A stretch of DNA of 64,000 nucleotides from Planomicrobium sp. CPCC 101110. Lineage in GTDB: Bacteria > Bacillota > Bacilli > Bacillales_A > Planococcaceae. Shown here one piece after another: positions 50,062 to 59,143 of this stretch. Where the stretch lies: NCBI RefSeq assembly GCF_007859395.1, contig NZ_VOHD01000009.1, forward strand, positions 62,001 to 126,000, in the 5' to 3' direction. The position numbers and the translations under genes were made by a program. The number at the start of each line of letters is the position of its first letter. Within the stretch, counting starts at the first letter, position 1. The notes below the pieces were generated by a model, which was not told the origin of the DNA, made no database searches, and saw nothing but the letters and a program-made list of their open reading frames with translations.

Positions 50062-50225
50062 TTGAATCCCTCCATTTTCCTGCTCTTTAAGTTTCGTATT
50101 CCCTGATTCCCCACTCATTATGCATGCTCTTTCAAACCCTGAATTCCAGATTGTGAAAATCCCGAAACTTTAAGCGGGTTGATTCGTTATTACTACCAAG
50201 AGATTATCGAAAGCAGGTGAGGAAG

Positions 50226-51149
50226 TTGGATGGAAAACCGATTGTGCAATTGAAAAACCTTTCAAAAACCATTGGCAAAAAGAAAATCATCAAAAACTTG
50301 AACCTGGATTTGTATCCTGGCCAAATCACCGGATTCCTAGGGCCAAACGGCGCCGGAAAAACCACGACAATCCGCATGATGGTCGGATTGATGCAGCCCA
50401 CATCCGGAGATGTGATAATTGATGGACAATCCATCCAGAACGATTTTGAAGAAAGCATCCAGAAAGTCGGGGCCATCGTCGAAAATCCTGAAATGTACAA
50501 GTATATGAGCGGGTATAAAAACTTGCTGCATTTTTCCCGCATGCACAAAGGCGTTTCAAAAGAGCGCATCGGCGAAGTTGTCAAACAAGTCGGTATGCAG
50601 AATCGCATCCATGAAAAAGTGGGCTCTTATTCACTTGGCATGCGGCAGCGGTTAGGCTTGGCGCAGGCTCTTCTCCATAAACCTAAATTCCTGATTTTGG
50701 ATGAACCGACGAACGGGCTGGATCCAGCAGGAATTCGTGAATTCCGCTTGTATTTGCAGAAGGTCGCAACCGAAAGCGGCGTCGCCGTTTTTGTCTCCAG
50801 CCATTTGCTGTCTGAAATCGAATTGTTATGCGACCGCATTGCAGTTATTCAAAATGGTGAACTGATCGATATCAAAAACGTCAACGAACTTCATCATTCC
50901 CAGTATTACTTTCAGGTTGAGCCGCTGGAGCTGGCAGAAGAAGTGCTGTCCGGCATCGGTTTCCCTCTTGCCAGGCATGATGGAGGCTTGGTGATTGATA
51001 CAGAAGAGCAGCATATTCCAGGTGCCATCCAAATGCTCGTTTCAGCCGGAGCCAAAATTTATACTGTCCAGCCTTACCGTGCAACGCTTGAAGACCAATT
51101 CCTTGAAATGACTGGAGGTGGCCAGATTGCTCAAGCTCATGCAAAATGA
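50226..51149 (+). CDS. ABC transporter ATPase (ABC-2 type system)
   Basis: A 307-aa ATPase: Walker A GPNGAGKTT (about 38-46), signature SLGMRQRLGLAQAL, Walker B FLILDEPTNGLDP and a switch at SSHLLSEIE. The last 80 residues are the C-terminal extension typical of bacitracin (BcrA)-like and YhcH-like ATPases. It pairs with the permease that overlaps its end. Export of a peptide antibiotic or lipid is the usual role; the substrate is not identifiable. A TTG start after AGGTGAGGAAG is preferred, but a GTG three codons earlier (50217) is possible. Confidence 0.9.
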   Translation: MDGKPIVQLKNLSKTIGKKKIIKNLNLDLYPGQITGFLGPNGAGKTTTIRMMVGLMQPTSGDVIIDGQSIQNDFEESIQKVGAIVENPEMYKYMSGYKNLLHFSRMHKGVSKERIGEVVKQVGMQNRIHEKVGSYSLGMRQRLGLAQALLHKPKFLILDEPTNGLDPAGIREFRLYLQKVATESGVAVFVSSHLLSEIELLCDRIAVIQNGELIDIKNVNELHHSQYYFQVEPLELAEEVLSGIGFPLARHDGGLVIDTEEQHIPGAIQMLVSAGAKIYTVQPYRATLEDQFLEMTGGGQIAQAHAK

Positions 51150-52071
51150 ATGGATGAAATTGTGGAGCAAAAAAGCGAGCTGGATGATGGTCTTTCTACT
51201 GGTCCTATTACTGTTCGCTTCAGCCGCCATCGGCAAGTACGTGAATTCAACAGCGAATGAAGGCGTTGAAGAATCGTGGCAGGCTGTCACTGCCGCTCAA
51301 CTCGAGGTCAACAAGGCGATGATCATGGACCCCGCTATGAATGATGCGCAAAAAGACTATCACACGGGACAAATCGCCATCGCGGAATACCGCCTCGAAA
51401 ATGATGTCCGCCCTTTCGAATTCACCAGTATGCAGCAAGGTGTCATTGACGCCCATGAAATGTTGTCTATCGTTACATTATTCACGGTTATCATTGCAGC
51501 CGGCATTACAGCTTCCGAGTTTTCCCAGGGCACTATTAAAATGCTGTTGACACGGCCTGTAAGAAGATGGAAAGTCCTGACCTCCAAATACTTGACGACT
51601 ATGGTTTTCGCCGTATTATTATCGGTCATCACCTTGTTCACCGCCGCATTGGCTGGTTTGATCTTTTTTGGCATTGGAGAAGGGACATTCCTCGAATGGA
51701 ACGGTTCTGAAGTGGTGGAAGGGTCTTACTGGCTTGAAGCGGTCAAACTGTTTATCCTTAGCTTTGCAAGTGTCTGGATCCTCGGCACTTTCGCTTTCAT
51801 GCTGGGCACTGTTTTCCGGTCAAGCTCACTCGCAATCGGATTATCGATTTTCTTGATGTTCACCGGCATCCAAGCGGTCTTCTTACTGAGCAACTATGAG
51901 GTCATTAAGTATTATTTGTTTACACATACGGATTTGACGCAGTTTTACAACGGCTTTATGCCGGTTCCTGATATTACAATGACCATGTCGCTTATTGTGC
52001 TGGCTGTCTATTTCCTCCTGTTTCTTGGCATCAGCTACTGGACCTTTTCCAAACGCGATATTACGGCATAA
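51127..52071 (+). CDS. ABC-2 type transporter permease
   Basis: A 314-aa membrane protein with six hydrophobic segments and a large extracellular loop after the first one (residues 45-105). GITASEFSQGTIKMLLTRPVRRWKVLTSKY near 128-157 is the characteristic ABC-2 permease element. It overlaps the ATPase gene by 23 nt. The TTG start lies 8 nt after GGAGG; the GTG three codons earlier is part of that site. Confidence 0.9.
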   Translation: MLKLMQNEWMKLWSKKASWMMVFLLVLLLFASAAIGKYVNSTANEGVEESWQAVTAAQLEVNKAMIMDPAMNDAQKDYHTGQIAIAEYRLENDVRPFEFTSMQQGVIDAHEMLSIVTLFTVIIAAGITASEFSQGTIKMLLTRPVRRWKVLTSKYLTTMVFAVLLSVITLFTAALAGLIFFGIGEGTFLEWNGSEVVEGSYWLEAVKLFILSFASVWILGTFAFMLGTVFRSSSLAIGLSIFLMFTGIQAVFLLSNYEVIKYYLFTHTDLTQFYNGFMPVPDITMTMSLIVLAVYFLLFLGISYWTFSKRDITA

Positions 52072-52078
52072 TCCACTG

Positions 52079-52112
52079 AAAAACCGCCTGTGAACGCACA
52101 GGCGGTTTTTTT
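52079..52112. terminator. Shared terminator of the ABC-2 permease and hydrolase genes
   Basis: AAACCGCCTGT and ACAGGCGGTTT pair around a six-base loop with A and T runs. It ends two convergent genes. Confidence 0.92.
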
Positions 52113-52833
52113 AACGGCTGCTCATCCAAGAGCCCAAAGCTTCTGCCACTTGATTTTGCTGATCAATCGGCGCAATGTCTGCCGCATTGTCCCCTTTTTG
52201 TTTTCCATACAATCCAAATTGGGCATGGTTTCCCCCTCTTATTTCTATAAAAGTGCTTTCCTGCGAAAAGAGGGCGCGATTCTCTTTGATGTCAGCTATT
52301 GTCGCTAAGCCGTCATTTTCAGCATAAATGGAAAGCATGGGCAGGGATCCTTCAGAAAAATCCGAAGCGGGATACGAGCCGAGGAAATAGAGGCCAGCCA
52401 TTTTTCCTTGATGCTTTTGGGCATACATCGAAGCTGCAACGCCGCCTAAAGAATGCCCGCCGATAAACCATTGGTCGATTTCCGGATGGCTGCTGATGGC
52501 CGCATCAGCTTTGTCTACACCGAAAATGCCAAAATTTAAGGGCATTTGCGGAACTACGACTAAAAATCCTTGCTCACTTAGTTTTTCCGCTAAATAAGCG
52601 TAAGCCTCTTCCTGCACTTTAGCTCCTTGATAGAAGATGACTCCTTTCCCATTCGCTGTTCCCGGCCGAAAAAGAAGCCCTTCTTCCCCTGTTTCAATCT
52701 CCTTCATATTCACTTGCTCTTTTAACACGCCGCTGGGGCTATATTGAAACTGTGCATAGATGAAAAAAGCGCTTGCGCTTAGCACGCTCAGCAGCACAAG
52801 CACCTGTAAAATCCGGATGCCCCACTTTTTCAT
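52111..52833 (-). CDS. Membrane-anchored alpha/beta hydrolase
   Basis: A 240-aa protein with one N-terminal hydrophobic anchor (about 5-28) and an alpha/beta hydrolase fold outside the membrane. The nucleophile elbow is GHSLGG with Ser128; ENDGLAT near 175 supplies the acid and GGNHAQFG near 205 the histidine. Bacillus homologs are annotated as alpha/beta hydrolases of unknown substrate. It lies 26 nt after the following SDR gene and is probably in the same transcript. Confidence 0.88.
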   Translation of the reverse strand: MKKWGIRILQVLVLLSVLSASAFFIYAQFQYSPSGVLKEQVNMKEIETGEEGLLFRPGTANGKGVIFYQGAKVQEEAYAYLAEKLSEQGFLVVVPQMPLNFGIFGVDKADAAISSHPEIDQWFIGGHSLGGVAASMYAQKHQGKMAGLYFLGSYPASDFSEGSLPMLSIYAENDGLATIADIKENRALFSQESTFIEIRGGNHAQFGLYGKQKGDNAADIAPIDQQNQVAEALGSWMSSR

Positions 52834-52859
52834 ATGATGTTTACTCCTATAAGGGCAGG

Positions 52860-53474
52860 TTAATAAGCAATGCCCACTCTGCTGCCAATAAACTCGGGAT
52901 TCTCCAATTGTTTATAAGCAAAGTCAGCGGTATCCCCTACCGTAATCTGTTTTCCGCCTTCCGGCAAGTAATCCTTTTCAATCCGGTAATTGCCGTATGC
53001 TTTTCCATCCGGCAAATATGTCGGGCAGACAATGGTCCAGTCAAGGCTGGTCTTTTCCAGCAAATGAAAAACCGAAGCGTGTTCTTCTGCTGCAAAAGTC
53101 AACTTGCGATTGGATTCGCCTCCTTGGTAACGCAATGATCCGGGTGCCATCCGGCTATTCAAAATGCCTGCCGTTCCAATCGTGATAATGCGCCGAATCC
53201 CCTGCTCTTTCATCGCATTGATGATAAGCGGCATGGATTGGGATAAGGTTGTGGTCCGGTCGGTCCCGATTGCACTGAAGACCGCTTCCGTCCCGGCAAT
53301 TGCCTTTCCGACATCTTCCGCTTTTCGGATATCACCAACAATCGCTTCTAGATTGGGATGATCAAAAGGCGGTTTTGACCGGACCAGCGCTTTCACTTGA
53401 TGGCCATCATCCAAGGCCGACCGTAAAATTTTTTCCCCGACTCGCCCAGTAGCTCCAAACAAAGCAATTTTCAT
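52860..53474 (-). CDS. NAD(P)-binding atypical SDR / NmrA-like oxidoreductase
   Basis: A 204-aa Rossmann protein with the glycine motif GATGRVGEKI (8-17), VKALVRS and GDIRKAEDV. This is the atypical SDR group that includes flavin reductase and NmrA-like proteins. The usual YxxxK catalytic pair is replaced by a HLLEKTSLDWTIVCPTYL region, as in that group. Substrate unknown. AAGGAGG precedes the ATG. It is upstream of, and probably cotranscribed with, the hydrolase gene. Confidence 0.88.
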   Translation of the reverse strand: MKIALFGATGRVGEKILRSALDDGHQVKALVRSKPPFDHPNLEAIVGDIRKAEDVGKAIAGTEAVFSAIGTDRTTTLSQSMPLIINAMKEQGIRRIITIGTAGILNSRMAPGSLRYQGGESNRKLTFAAEEHASVFHLLEKTSLDWTIVCPTYLPDGKAYGNYRIEKDYLPEGGKQITVGDTADFAYKQLENPEFIGSRVGIAY

Positions 53475-53637
53475 GTGCTTCCTCCTTTATGAATGATGGA
53501 TGAAAAATGTTTCCAATGGCTTGATAAAATCAAATGAAAACATAGGCAATAAGTGGTGTAGCCTAATTAAAAAGTATATAGAATTTTCTGTCAACTAGTA
53601 AGACTTGCCTATTGCGAAGAAAAGCCCGTATAAATTT

Positions 53638-53662
53638 AAAAAGGCCCGTTTCGGCCTTTTTC
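53638..53662 (-). terminator. Terminator after the nitroreductase gene
   Basis: AAAAAGGCC and GGCCTTTTT form a 9-bp stem with a six-base loop; T runs on both strands. Confidence 0.75.
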
Positions 53663-53691
53663 TTGAAAAAATAACGGCTTTCAGTTTGGTG

Positions 53692-54423
53692 TTATTTGAA
53701 AAGAAAACCTTTTTTCGCTAAAAATTCACGCAGATGCGTGCGATGCGGCTTATTTAGGAAATGAGCCATTTGCTGTGTCCATGTGATGGATTTCTGATTA
53801 GAAGTTCGCGTCTTATAATAAGCTGCAATGGTATTGTCGTATTCTGGAAGCAAACTTTGATATTTCGCCTCATCGTATTCGTTCTCATGCAATATCGCTT
53901 CTACCGGCAAACGCGGTTTTACTTCGTTCGCTTCATTAGGCACCCCAATAGTCAAGCCGTATACCGGAAAAACGCCTTCCGGCAGCCCGGCCAGCTCGCT
54001 GATTGCTTCCATATTGTTTCGGACTCCGCCAATATAACAAATGCCATAACCTTTGGATTCCGCAGCAAGCGCCAAATTCTGTGCCAGAAGCCCGACGTCC
54101 GTGACCGCCACGATCAAATTTTCAGCCTGATCAAAAACGATAGGTTCTTTTTGCATCGCTGATGCATGCTTCAGACGGTTGTAATCGGCGCACATTAAAA
54201 ACACCGCGCCAGCCCCTTCCATTTGCTGAGGGTTGCGTGATAGTTCCCCCAGTTTTCTCCGTTTTGCCGGATCGGTGACCCAAACGATGGAATAAGCTTG
54301 CACAAAATGCGAGCTTGCTGCGTACTGGGCCGCTTCAATCAATTCGCTGACTTCGCTGCGCGTTAACTGTTTTTCTTGATAATCACGCACCGATGCATGG
54401 GATTTCATTAAGTTCAAAACCAT
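53692..54423 (-). CDS. Oxygen-insensitive NADPH nitroreductase (NfsA/YwcG-like)
   Basis: A 243-aa nitroreductase-fold flavoenzyme of the NfsA/FRP group. Family features are SVRDYQEKQLTRSEVSELIEAAQYAASS (FMN contacts near 11-38), ESKGYGICYIGGVRNN, and the C-terminal RTHLREFLAKKGFLFK. Such enzymes reduce nitro compounds and quinones with NADPH. AAGGAGAT precedes the ATG. Single gene. Confidence 0.93.
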   Translation of the reverse strand: MVLNLMKSHASVRDYQEKQLTRSEVSELIEAAQYAASSHFVQAYSIVWVTDPAKRRKLGELSRNPQQMEGAGAVFLMCADYNRLKHASAMQKEPIVFDQAENLIVAVTDVGLLAQNLALAAESKGYGICYIGGVRNNMEAISELAGLPEGVFPVYGLTIGVPNEANEVKPRLPVEAILHENEYDEAKYQSLLPEYDNTIAAYYKTRTSNQKSITWTQQMAHFLNKPHRTHLREFLAKKGFLFK

Positions 54424-54526
54424 TAACCTTATCTCCTTTCAATCCTTTCTTCTATCCTAACAAAAACTTTGCTTCGATACTCTTCGGACGATTTTTGCTA
54501 CAATAAACATATAGGGGTGAATGGAT

Positions 54527-55081
54527 TTGAAACTTGCACAGACCGTTTTTTCCGTCTTTTTCTTGCTGGTGCTCGGCAGTTTTTTGTTTATATGGCTGCG
54601 CAACGAAGTGGCGTTCCGGGAAGAACTTAAAGAACGGCCCGCGCCGTCCAGCCTCCATCCCATCGTCGAAGAAAAGAAAGATGAACTGATTGAGAAAACC
54701 GCGGATATCGGCATCGAGATTCTCATTACTGACGATTTCCGCTCCATCGATGCACAAGACAACTTGCACCGCCAAGGACGCAGCGAGCCAGGAAGGATTG
54801 TAACGTATGCCGAGGGCGGCGAATCTTACCACAATTACGGATTGGCTATCGATTTCGCATTGCGCCTTCCTGATGGAGGTGTTGTATGGGATATAAAAAG
54901 AGACGGCAACGGAAACGGGAAAGCCGATTGGCTGGAAGTAGCGGACATCGCCAAAGAACTTGGGTTTTCATGGGGCGGCGACTGGCGGAATTTCAAGGAT
55001 TATCCCCACCTGGAAATGAATTTCGGCTTGTCAATCGAAGACCTGCAAAAAGGCTGGCGGCCTGAAGATGTCATAGAATAG
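54527..55081 (+). CDS. M15 family peptidase, membrane-anchored
   Basis: A 184-aa protein with an N-terminal membrane anchor (about 5-25) and an extracellular M15 (VanY/CwlK-type) metallopeptidase domain. The zinc ligands are in SYHNYGLAIDFAL (His and Asp) and YPHLEM (His). FRSIDAQDNLHRQGR is the substrate-side motif. CwlK-type enzymes cleave L-Ala-D-Glu bonds in peptidoglycan stem peptides. The TTG start 6 nt after GGGGTGA is preferred to an ATG two codons earlier that abuts the site. Confidence 0.9.
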   Translation: MKLAQTVFSVFFLLVLGSFLFIWLRNEVAFREELKERPAPSSLHPIVEEKKDELIEKTADIGIEILITDDFRSIDAQDNLHRQGRSEPGRIVTYAEGGESYHNYGLAIDFALRLPDGGVVWDIKRDGNGNGKADWLEVADIAKELGFSWGGDWRNFKDYPHLEMNFGLSIEDLQKGWRPEDVIE

Positions 55082-55082
55082 G

Positions 55083-55110
55083 AAAAGAGCACCTCATGGG
55101 TGCTCTTTTC
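55083..55110 (+). terminator. Terminator after the M15 peptidase gene
   Basis: AAAAGAGCACC and GGGTGCTCTTTT pair around a TCAT loop, with T on the plus strand. Confidence 0.87.
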
Positions 55111-55153
55111 TGTTGGAAGCGCTGCTGAATTCCGATGAAAATGTTCGTAAAGT

Positions 55154-56425
55154 CTACAATTCTTGCCGAAGTGCCTGGATAACATCAATCTTTGTGGCTT
55201 TTCGTGCTGGCCGCCATCCCGATACCATCGCAACTCCGATGCTGATAAGTGATGCGATGACCACAAGCTGCCAGGGAATAACCGAAATCAGGATATTGAT
55301 ATCGTCCACGCCCTCTTCACCCATCGAACTTTTGATGATGATTGGAACCAGCCAATTTGCCAAAAAGCTGATGCCGTAAGAAATGATGATTGCAAACACG
55401 GTGCCGATAATGCCGATAGCGGCACTTTCCATCAGAAAAAGCTTCTGGATCAGCTTCGGCTGTGCACCGATTGCTTTCATAACACCGATTTCGCGCGTCC
55501 GCTCCGTGACCGCCATCGTCATTGTATTAAAAATACCTATAGAAGCGATCAACACCGCAATCGTCCCAACAAAAATCAAGCCTGCTTTCAATGCGGTAAA
55601 GAACATATCCATCGAACCAAGTTCTTCGGTAACAGAATACACATAGTACCCATCTTCTTTCAGTGTTTCAGTGATTGTTCCGACGTTTTGAAGATCGTCC
55701 GCATAGACTAGAATTTCGCTAAAGCTTTCGTTCAGAGCCAGTTCGCTGTTGAACACAGCTACAAATGAGTTATCGATATAAACGCTATTGTTAACAATCC
55801 AATCTTTTCCTGGCTCTTCCATAATGCCGGAAACCGTGAATTCCCAAGTTGCAGGTTCTGCGTCTCCTTCGTATGGGGTTAGTTCCAGTTTGAATGTTTG
55901 GCCGAGGATACTGCCCGCGAATCCTTTCGTTTCTTCCCCATTGTCTGCCTGCCCCTGCTCTTCTTCTGTTAACAGCGACTGTGCAAAATGATAGCCAACC
56001 AAAACTTCATCTTTTGATTTCGGCATTTCGCCTTCCGACAAAACAAGACCGGCTTTTTGTTCTTCTTTAAAATCCACTAGAACCGGTGAAACATACCCTT
56101 CTCTTTCACCAAGCATTGCGCTCGCTTCCGCTTCCGGCCTGCTGTGCTTGACGGTTGCTATAACGTGGTCCATATCCCGCATTGCTTGAATTTCTTCATC
56201 AGTGATTTTTTCATCGGACTCTTCTTTGCCTGGCACTTGGATTTCCGTGACCAGTTGGTTGTCCAGCACATCGTCTGTGATCGTTTTATGCAAACCGAAG
56301 CCGACAGACGCCAAGACGATCAGGAACGCGCAGCCCATCATCGCTGCAAGGATAGTCGTCGCTACCCGAAGCTTATTGCGTTTCATATGCTGGCGGATAA
56401 AATCGATCTGGTCCTTAAATCGCAT
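55154..56425 (-). CDS. ABC transporter permease, MacB/FtsX type
   Basis: A 423-aa permease with four membrane helices: one near residue 30 (ATTILAAMMGCAFLIVLASVGF) and three in the C-terminal FtsX domain (about 285-410; MAVTERTREIGVMKAIGAQPKLIQKLFLMES between them). The large domain between helices 1 and 2 (about 50-280) is extracellular, as in MacB. MacB-type systems are mechanotransmitters, not pore formers. It overlaps the ATPase gene by 11 nt. The cargo or target is unknown. Confidence 0.92.
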   Translation of the reverse strand: MRFKDQIDFIRQHMKRNKLRVATTILAAMMGCAFLIVLASVGFGLHKTITDDVLDNQLVTEIQVPGKEESDEKITDEEIQAMRDMDHVIATVKHSRPEAEASAMLGEREGYVSPVLVDFKEEQKAGLVLSEGEMPKSKDEVLVGYHFAQSLLTEEEQGQADNGEETKGFAGSILGQTFKLELTPYEGDAEPATWEFTVSGIMEEPGKDWIVNNSVYIDNSFVAVFNSELALNESFSEILVYADDLQNVGTITETLKEDGYYVYSVTEELGSMDMFFTALKAGLIFVGTIAVLIASIGIFNTMTMAVTERTREIGVMKAIGAQPKLIQKLFLMESAAIGIIGTVFAIIISYGISFLANWLVPIIIKSSMGEEGVDDINILISVIPWQLVVIASLISIGVAMVSGWRPARKATKIDVIQALRQEL

Positions 56426-57113
56426 GGCGCTTTTCCCCTTTCACGAGTTCGCCGTCATGGAGCCGGTATTTCCGGTGTGCCACATTGGCCACTTCTTCGT
56501 CGTGCGTGATGATGACAAATGTCAACCCGAGCGACCGGTTCAGCGATTGAATCAGCATTAAAATATCTTCTTCCGTTTCGGAGTCCAAACTGCCTGTCGG
56601 CTCATCGGCGAGCAGAATGGGCGGTTCGGTGACCAAAGCGCGGGCAATGCTGACACGCTGCTGCTGCCCACCCGACAATTCATTTGGATAATGGTCGGCC
56701 ACCGCTGCAAGCCCCACTTTTTCTAATAATTGCTGCACTTTTGCCCGTCTTTCGCCTTCAGCCTCTCCTTTGATTTTCAGCGGCAGTTCAACGTTCTCAA
56801 AGGCGGTCAATCCAGGCATCAATTGGAAATTCTGAAAGATGAAACCGAAGTTCGCTAAGCGAAATTTAGCCATTTCCGCTTCGTTCAGCGTTGCGGTTTC
56901 TTGTTGGTTCACCTTTACTGAACCGGATTCGGGCGCCATGAAACCTGCCAGAACGTTCAATAGCGTTGATTTCCCCGATCCGCTTTTTCCAAGAATCGCG
57001 ACAATCTCGCCTTTTTTTACATCTAAAGTCAAACCTTTCAACACTGGAACACGGCGCTCTTTTCCTTTTTTCCCGATTGCGAATGTGTGCTGCAAATTTT
57101 GAATCTCAATCAT
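56415..57113 (-). CDS. ABC transporter ATPase, MacB/LolD type
   Basis: A 232-aa ATPase: Walker [10 protein letters not shown] (about 42-50), signature [15 protein letters not shown], Walker [16 protein letters not shown] and switch IITHDEEVA. It is the partner of the FtsX-type permease that follows and overlaps it. GAGAGGGGC precedes the ATG. No two-component system is adjacent, unlike the bacitracin-sensing Bce type. Confidence 0.93.
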   Translation of the reverse strand: MIEIQNLQHTFAIGKKGKERRVPVLKGLTLDVKKGEIVAILGKSGSGKSTLLNVLAGFMAPESGSVKVNQQETATLNEAEMAKFRLANFGFIFQNFQLMPGLTAFENVELPLKIKGEAEGERRAKVQQLLEKVGLAAVADHYPNELSGGQQQRVSIARALVTEPPILLADEPTGSLDSETEEDILMLIQSLNRSLGLTFVIITHDEEVANVAHRKYRLHDGELVKGEKRHAI

Positions 57114-57211
57114 ATTACTGCCCCTCTCTGTTTCATGGTTTCAGTATAAAGGGCAAATCTTAACAAATAGGCAGGGCTTTTCTGAAGAAAGTCTTAAGAA
57201 GCATTGGACAA

Positions 57212-57240
57212 AACAAAAAGGCCCCCAAGGAGCCCTTTTG
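57212..57240 (-). terminator. Terminator after the 331-aa GNAT gene
   Basis: CAAAAGGGCTCC and GGGGGCCTTTTTG pair with mismatches on the minus strand and end in a T run. Strength is moderate. Confidence 0.6.
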
Positions 57241-57264
57241 TCCGTTGCCACAATTCCATATTCT

Positions 57265-58260
57265 CTATTGTCCGCGTGCCCAGGCGATGCGTGGATCGAT
57301 TTGCCTCGACATGCGCACCATTACCGGCTTGAATCCAAGCCGCGGCCAAAATGATGAAGCTAAATGATTGGGCGTGTGCCAATCGGCAAAAACAAAATCA
57401 AACCCTTCGTTCTTCAATTCCGTAAAGCAATGGTTCGCAAGTGCCCGTCCGATTCCTCTCCCGCGCAGCTCCGGATTTGTAGAAGCAGCAGGCAGCTCCA
57501 CGCAATTGGCCGGTGTTACCAGGCTCAACGGGTTGTCTTTCCGGTAGTAGACATGGAATCCCGCGACCCGTTCCCCTTGCTCGGCCAGCCACAGATAGGC
57601 TTCCTGATCTTCCGATAACGCTTCATACGCATTTTTGATATCGTGCATCGTCTCTTTCGTAATCGGCAGCCATGACGGGGCGTCCGCTTGGTGGATGCTG
57701 TTCCAAAGCGCCATTTTCTTCAAAAGAGGCGCATCTTCTTTTCCGCCTCGGCGAAATGACAAGTTCGGCTTCTGCGCAGGCAATTTCGGTTCAAAGTCGT
57801 GAAGCGGCAAAACCGCGTATTTCTGTTCATAGTAAAACGATTGGTTCAACCACTGTTCCACGATTGCCGGATTGCCGAGCGGAGCCATCAGTACATGATG
57901 GAAATAGCCGTGCTTGATCCATTCCGCTCCCGCATCCGCGTACAGCAGCCGCAGCAAGCTCGGATTTTCCTTTTCGCTGATGGCGATCGCTTCGTAGTCC
58001 ATCCAAACGAATCGCCCCCGCTCTGCCTCTTCCTTGAATTCATACAGCAGATAGCCAATGACTTCAATTCCCCTGACAGCGACGATGCCGCTGATATAAG
58101 GGCGTTCCAGCATCTTACGGATTACGTTTTCCGCTTCGTCGATTTCTTCGAAACTCTCAGGAAGAAACGCAAAGCTTTTCCGTTCCCTTTCATGCCGTTT
58201 CGCTAATAATGCCGCCATTTGGCGAATATGGTTTTCTTCGACGCCTATAAACTGAATCAT
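57265..58260 (-). CDS. GNAT family N-acetyltransferase (tandem-domain)
   Basis: A 331-aa protein with two GNAT-like halves. The N-terminal half (1-160) keeps the fold (VRGIEVIGYLLYEF) but lacks a clear CoA loop. The C-terminal half has NPELRGRGIGRALANHCFTEL near 262-282 and SSFWPRLGFKPVMVRM at the end. B. subtilis and Bacillus homologs of this size are of unknown substrate. GAGGAGTG precedes the ATG. It is 6 nt upstream of nothing on its 3' side but directly follows the Dph6-like gene, with which it is probably cotranscribed. Confidence 0.85.
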   Translation of the reverse strand: MIQFIGVEENHIRQMAALLAKRHERERKSFAFLPESFEEIDEAENVIRKMLERPYISGIVAVRGIEVIGYLLYEFKEEAERGRFVWMDYEAIAISEKENPSLLRLLYADAGAEWIKHGYFHHVLMAPLGNPAIVEQWLNQSFYYEQKYAVLPLHDFEPKLPAQKPNLSFRRGGKEDAPLLKKMALWNSIHQADAPSWLPITKETMHDIKNAYEALSEDQEAYLWLAEQGERVAGFHVYYRKDNPLSLVTPANCVELPAASTNPELRGRGIGRALANHCFTELKNEGFDFVFADWHTPNHLASSFWPRLGFKPVMVRMSRQIDPRIAWARGQ

Positions 58261-58266
58261 GGCCCT

Positions 58267-58929
58267 TCACTCCTCTGACTGAAGTTTCACTTCTAATATG
58301 CGGTAGTGGCCCGTTTCCAACTTTTCCCCGAAAACAACCGGCACAGGCTCTACAAAAATTGGTCCGTCAATGATAATGGTATGGAATTCCCCTTCTTCCC
58401 CGCACGCATCAATTCCCAGCGCTTCAAGCTCCTCGATCAATTCCAGGGTAAATTCCCGGCCCAAAAACCGTTCATCCATGCGCTCTGTGTCAACAACCGT
58501 AATGACTGCCTTGAAGCCTTCATCCACCAGTTCTTGCAGCAAGGCTTTTCTCGGCTCCTGCCACAACGGATGGAGAAGCTTCATCCCTGCTTCTGCGCTG
58601 ACTTTTTCCACCCACCTTAAATGGTCCTCCAAGTCGATATCGCCATACACACCCATTTGGACGCCTGCTTGCCGGAACCTTTTCAACTGCTCAATAAATT
58701 CCTCCTCATATCCTGCCCAGTCGGCTTTGCCAATGACAAGCGGAAGTCCCATGCGTTTAGCTTGCGCTTCCATTACGTCCAGCGGCAATCCATGCGACCG
58801 CGATTGGGATCCGTCCTTTTCAAACATCGTAAACAACGCAATAGGAACATGCCCCTCCAAGACTGCCCGGTAATAAGCGAGTGCGGAATCTTTGCCGCCG
58901 CTCCATGACATAAAAAATGATTTTTGCAT
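58267..58929 (-). CDS. Dph6-like ATP pyrophosphatase (diphthine--ammonia ligase family)
   Basis: A 220-aa PP-loop protein. The ATP-binding loop is SGGKDSALA (10-18) and the family motifs GVYGDIDLEDHLRWVE and DACGEEGEFHTIIIDGPIF follow. In eukaryotes and archaea this family amidates diphthine on elongation factor 2. Bacteria lack diphthamide, so the bacterial members must do something else that is not known to me. AGAGGTG precedes the ATG; the next gene (GNAT) starts 6 nt after its stop. Confidence 0.9.
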   Translation of the reverse strand: MQKSFFMSWSGGKDSALAYYRAVLEGHVPIALFTMFEKDGSQSRSHGLPLDVMEAQAKRMGLPLVIGKADWAGYEEEFIEQLKRFRQAGVQMGVYGDIDLEDHLRWVEKVSAEAGMKLLHPLWQEPRKALLQELVDEGFKAVITVVDTERMDERFLGREFTLELIEELEALGIDACGEEGEFHTIIIDGPIFVEPVPVVFGEKLETGHYRILEVKLQSEE

Positions 58930-59092
58930 TTGGCACCTCTTTTGTTTAATGGTTCTTATTTTATAAAATTCGACAGCGGACGACTAAATTCCTTTGTCGC
59001 CTTGAGTTTCCCAAGCCCTTGCTCCAGCCTTGTGCCGATTGAAGAGCGAGGCGCTTATCCTTTTGCAAAAAGCATCTGCTTAGCAAGAAACC

Positions 59093-59123
59093 AAAAAAGC
59101 TGCCGAGAGTTCTCGACAGCCTT
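59093..59123 (-). terminator. Terminator after fumC
   Basis: AAGGCTGTCGAGA and TCTCGGCAGCTT pair with one mismatch and are followed by T6 on the minus strand. Confidence 0.85.
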
Positions 59124-59143
59124 GTCCATGCTTTTATAATCGC

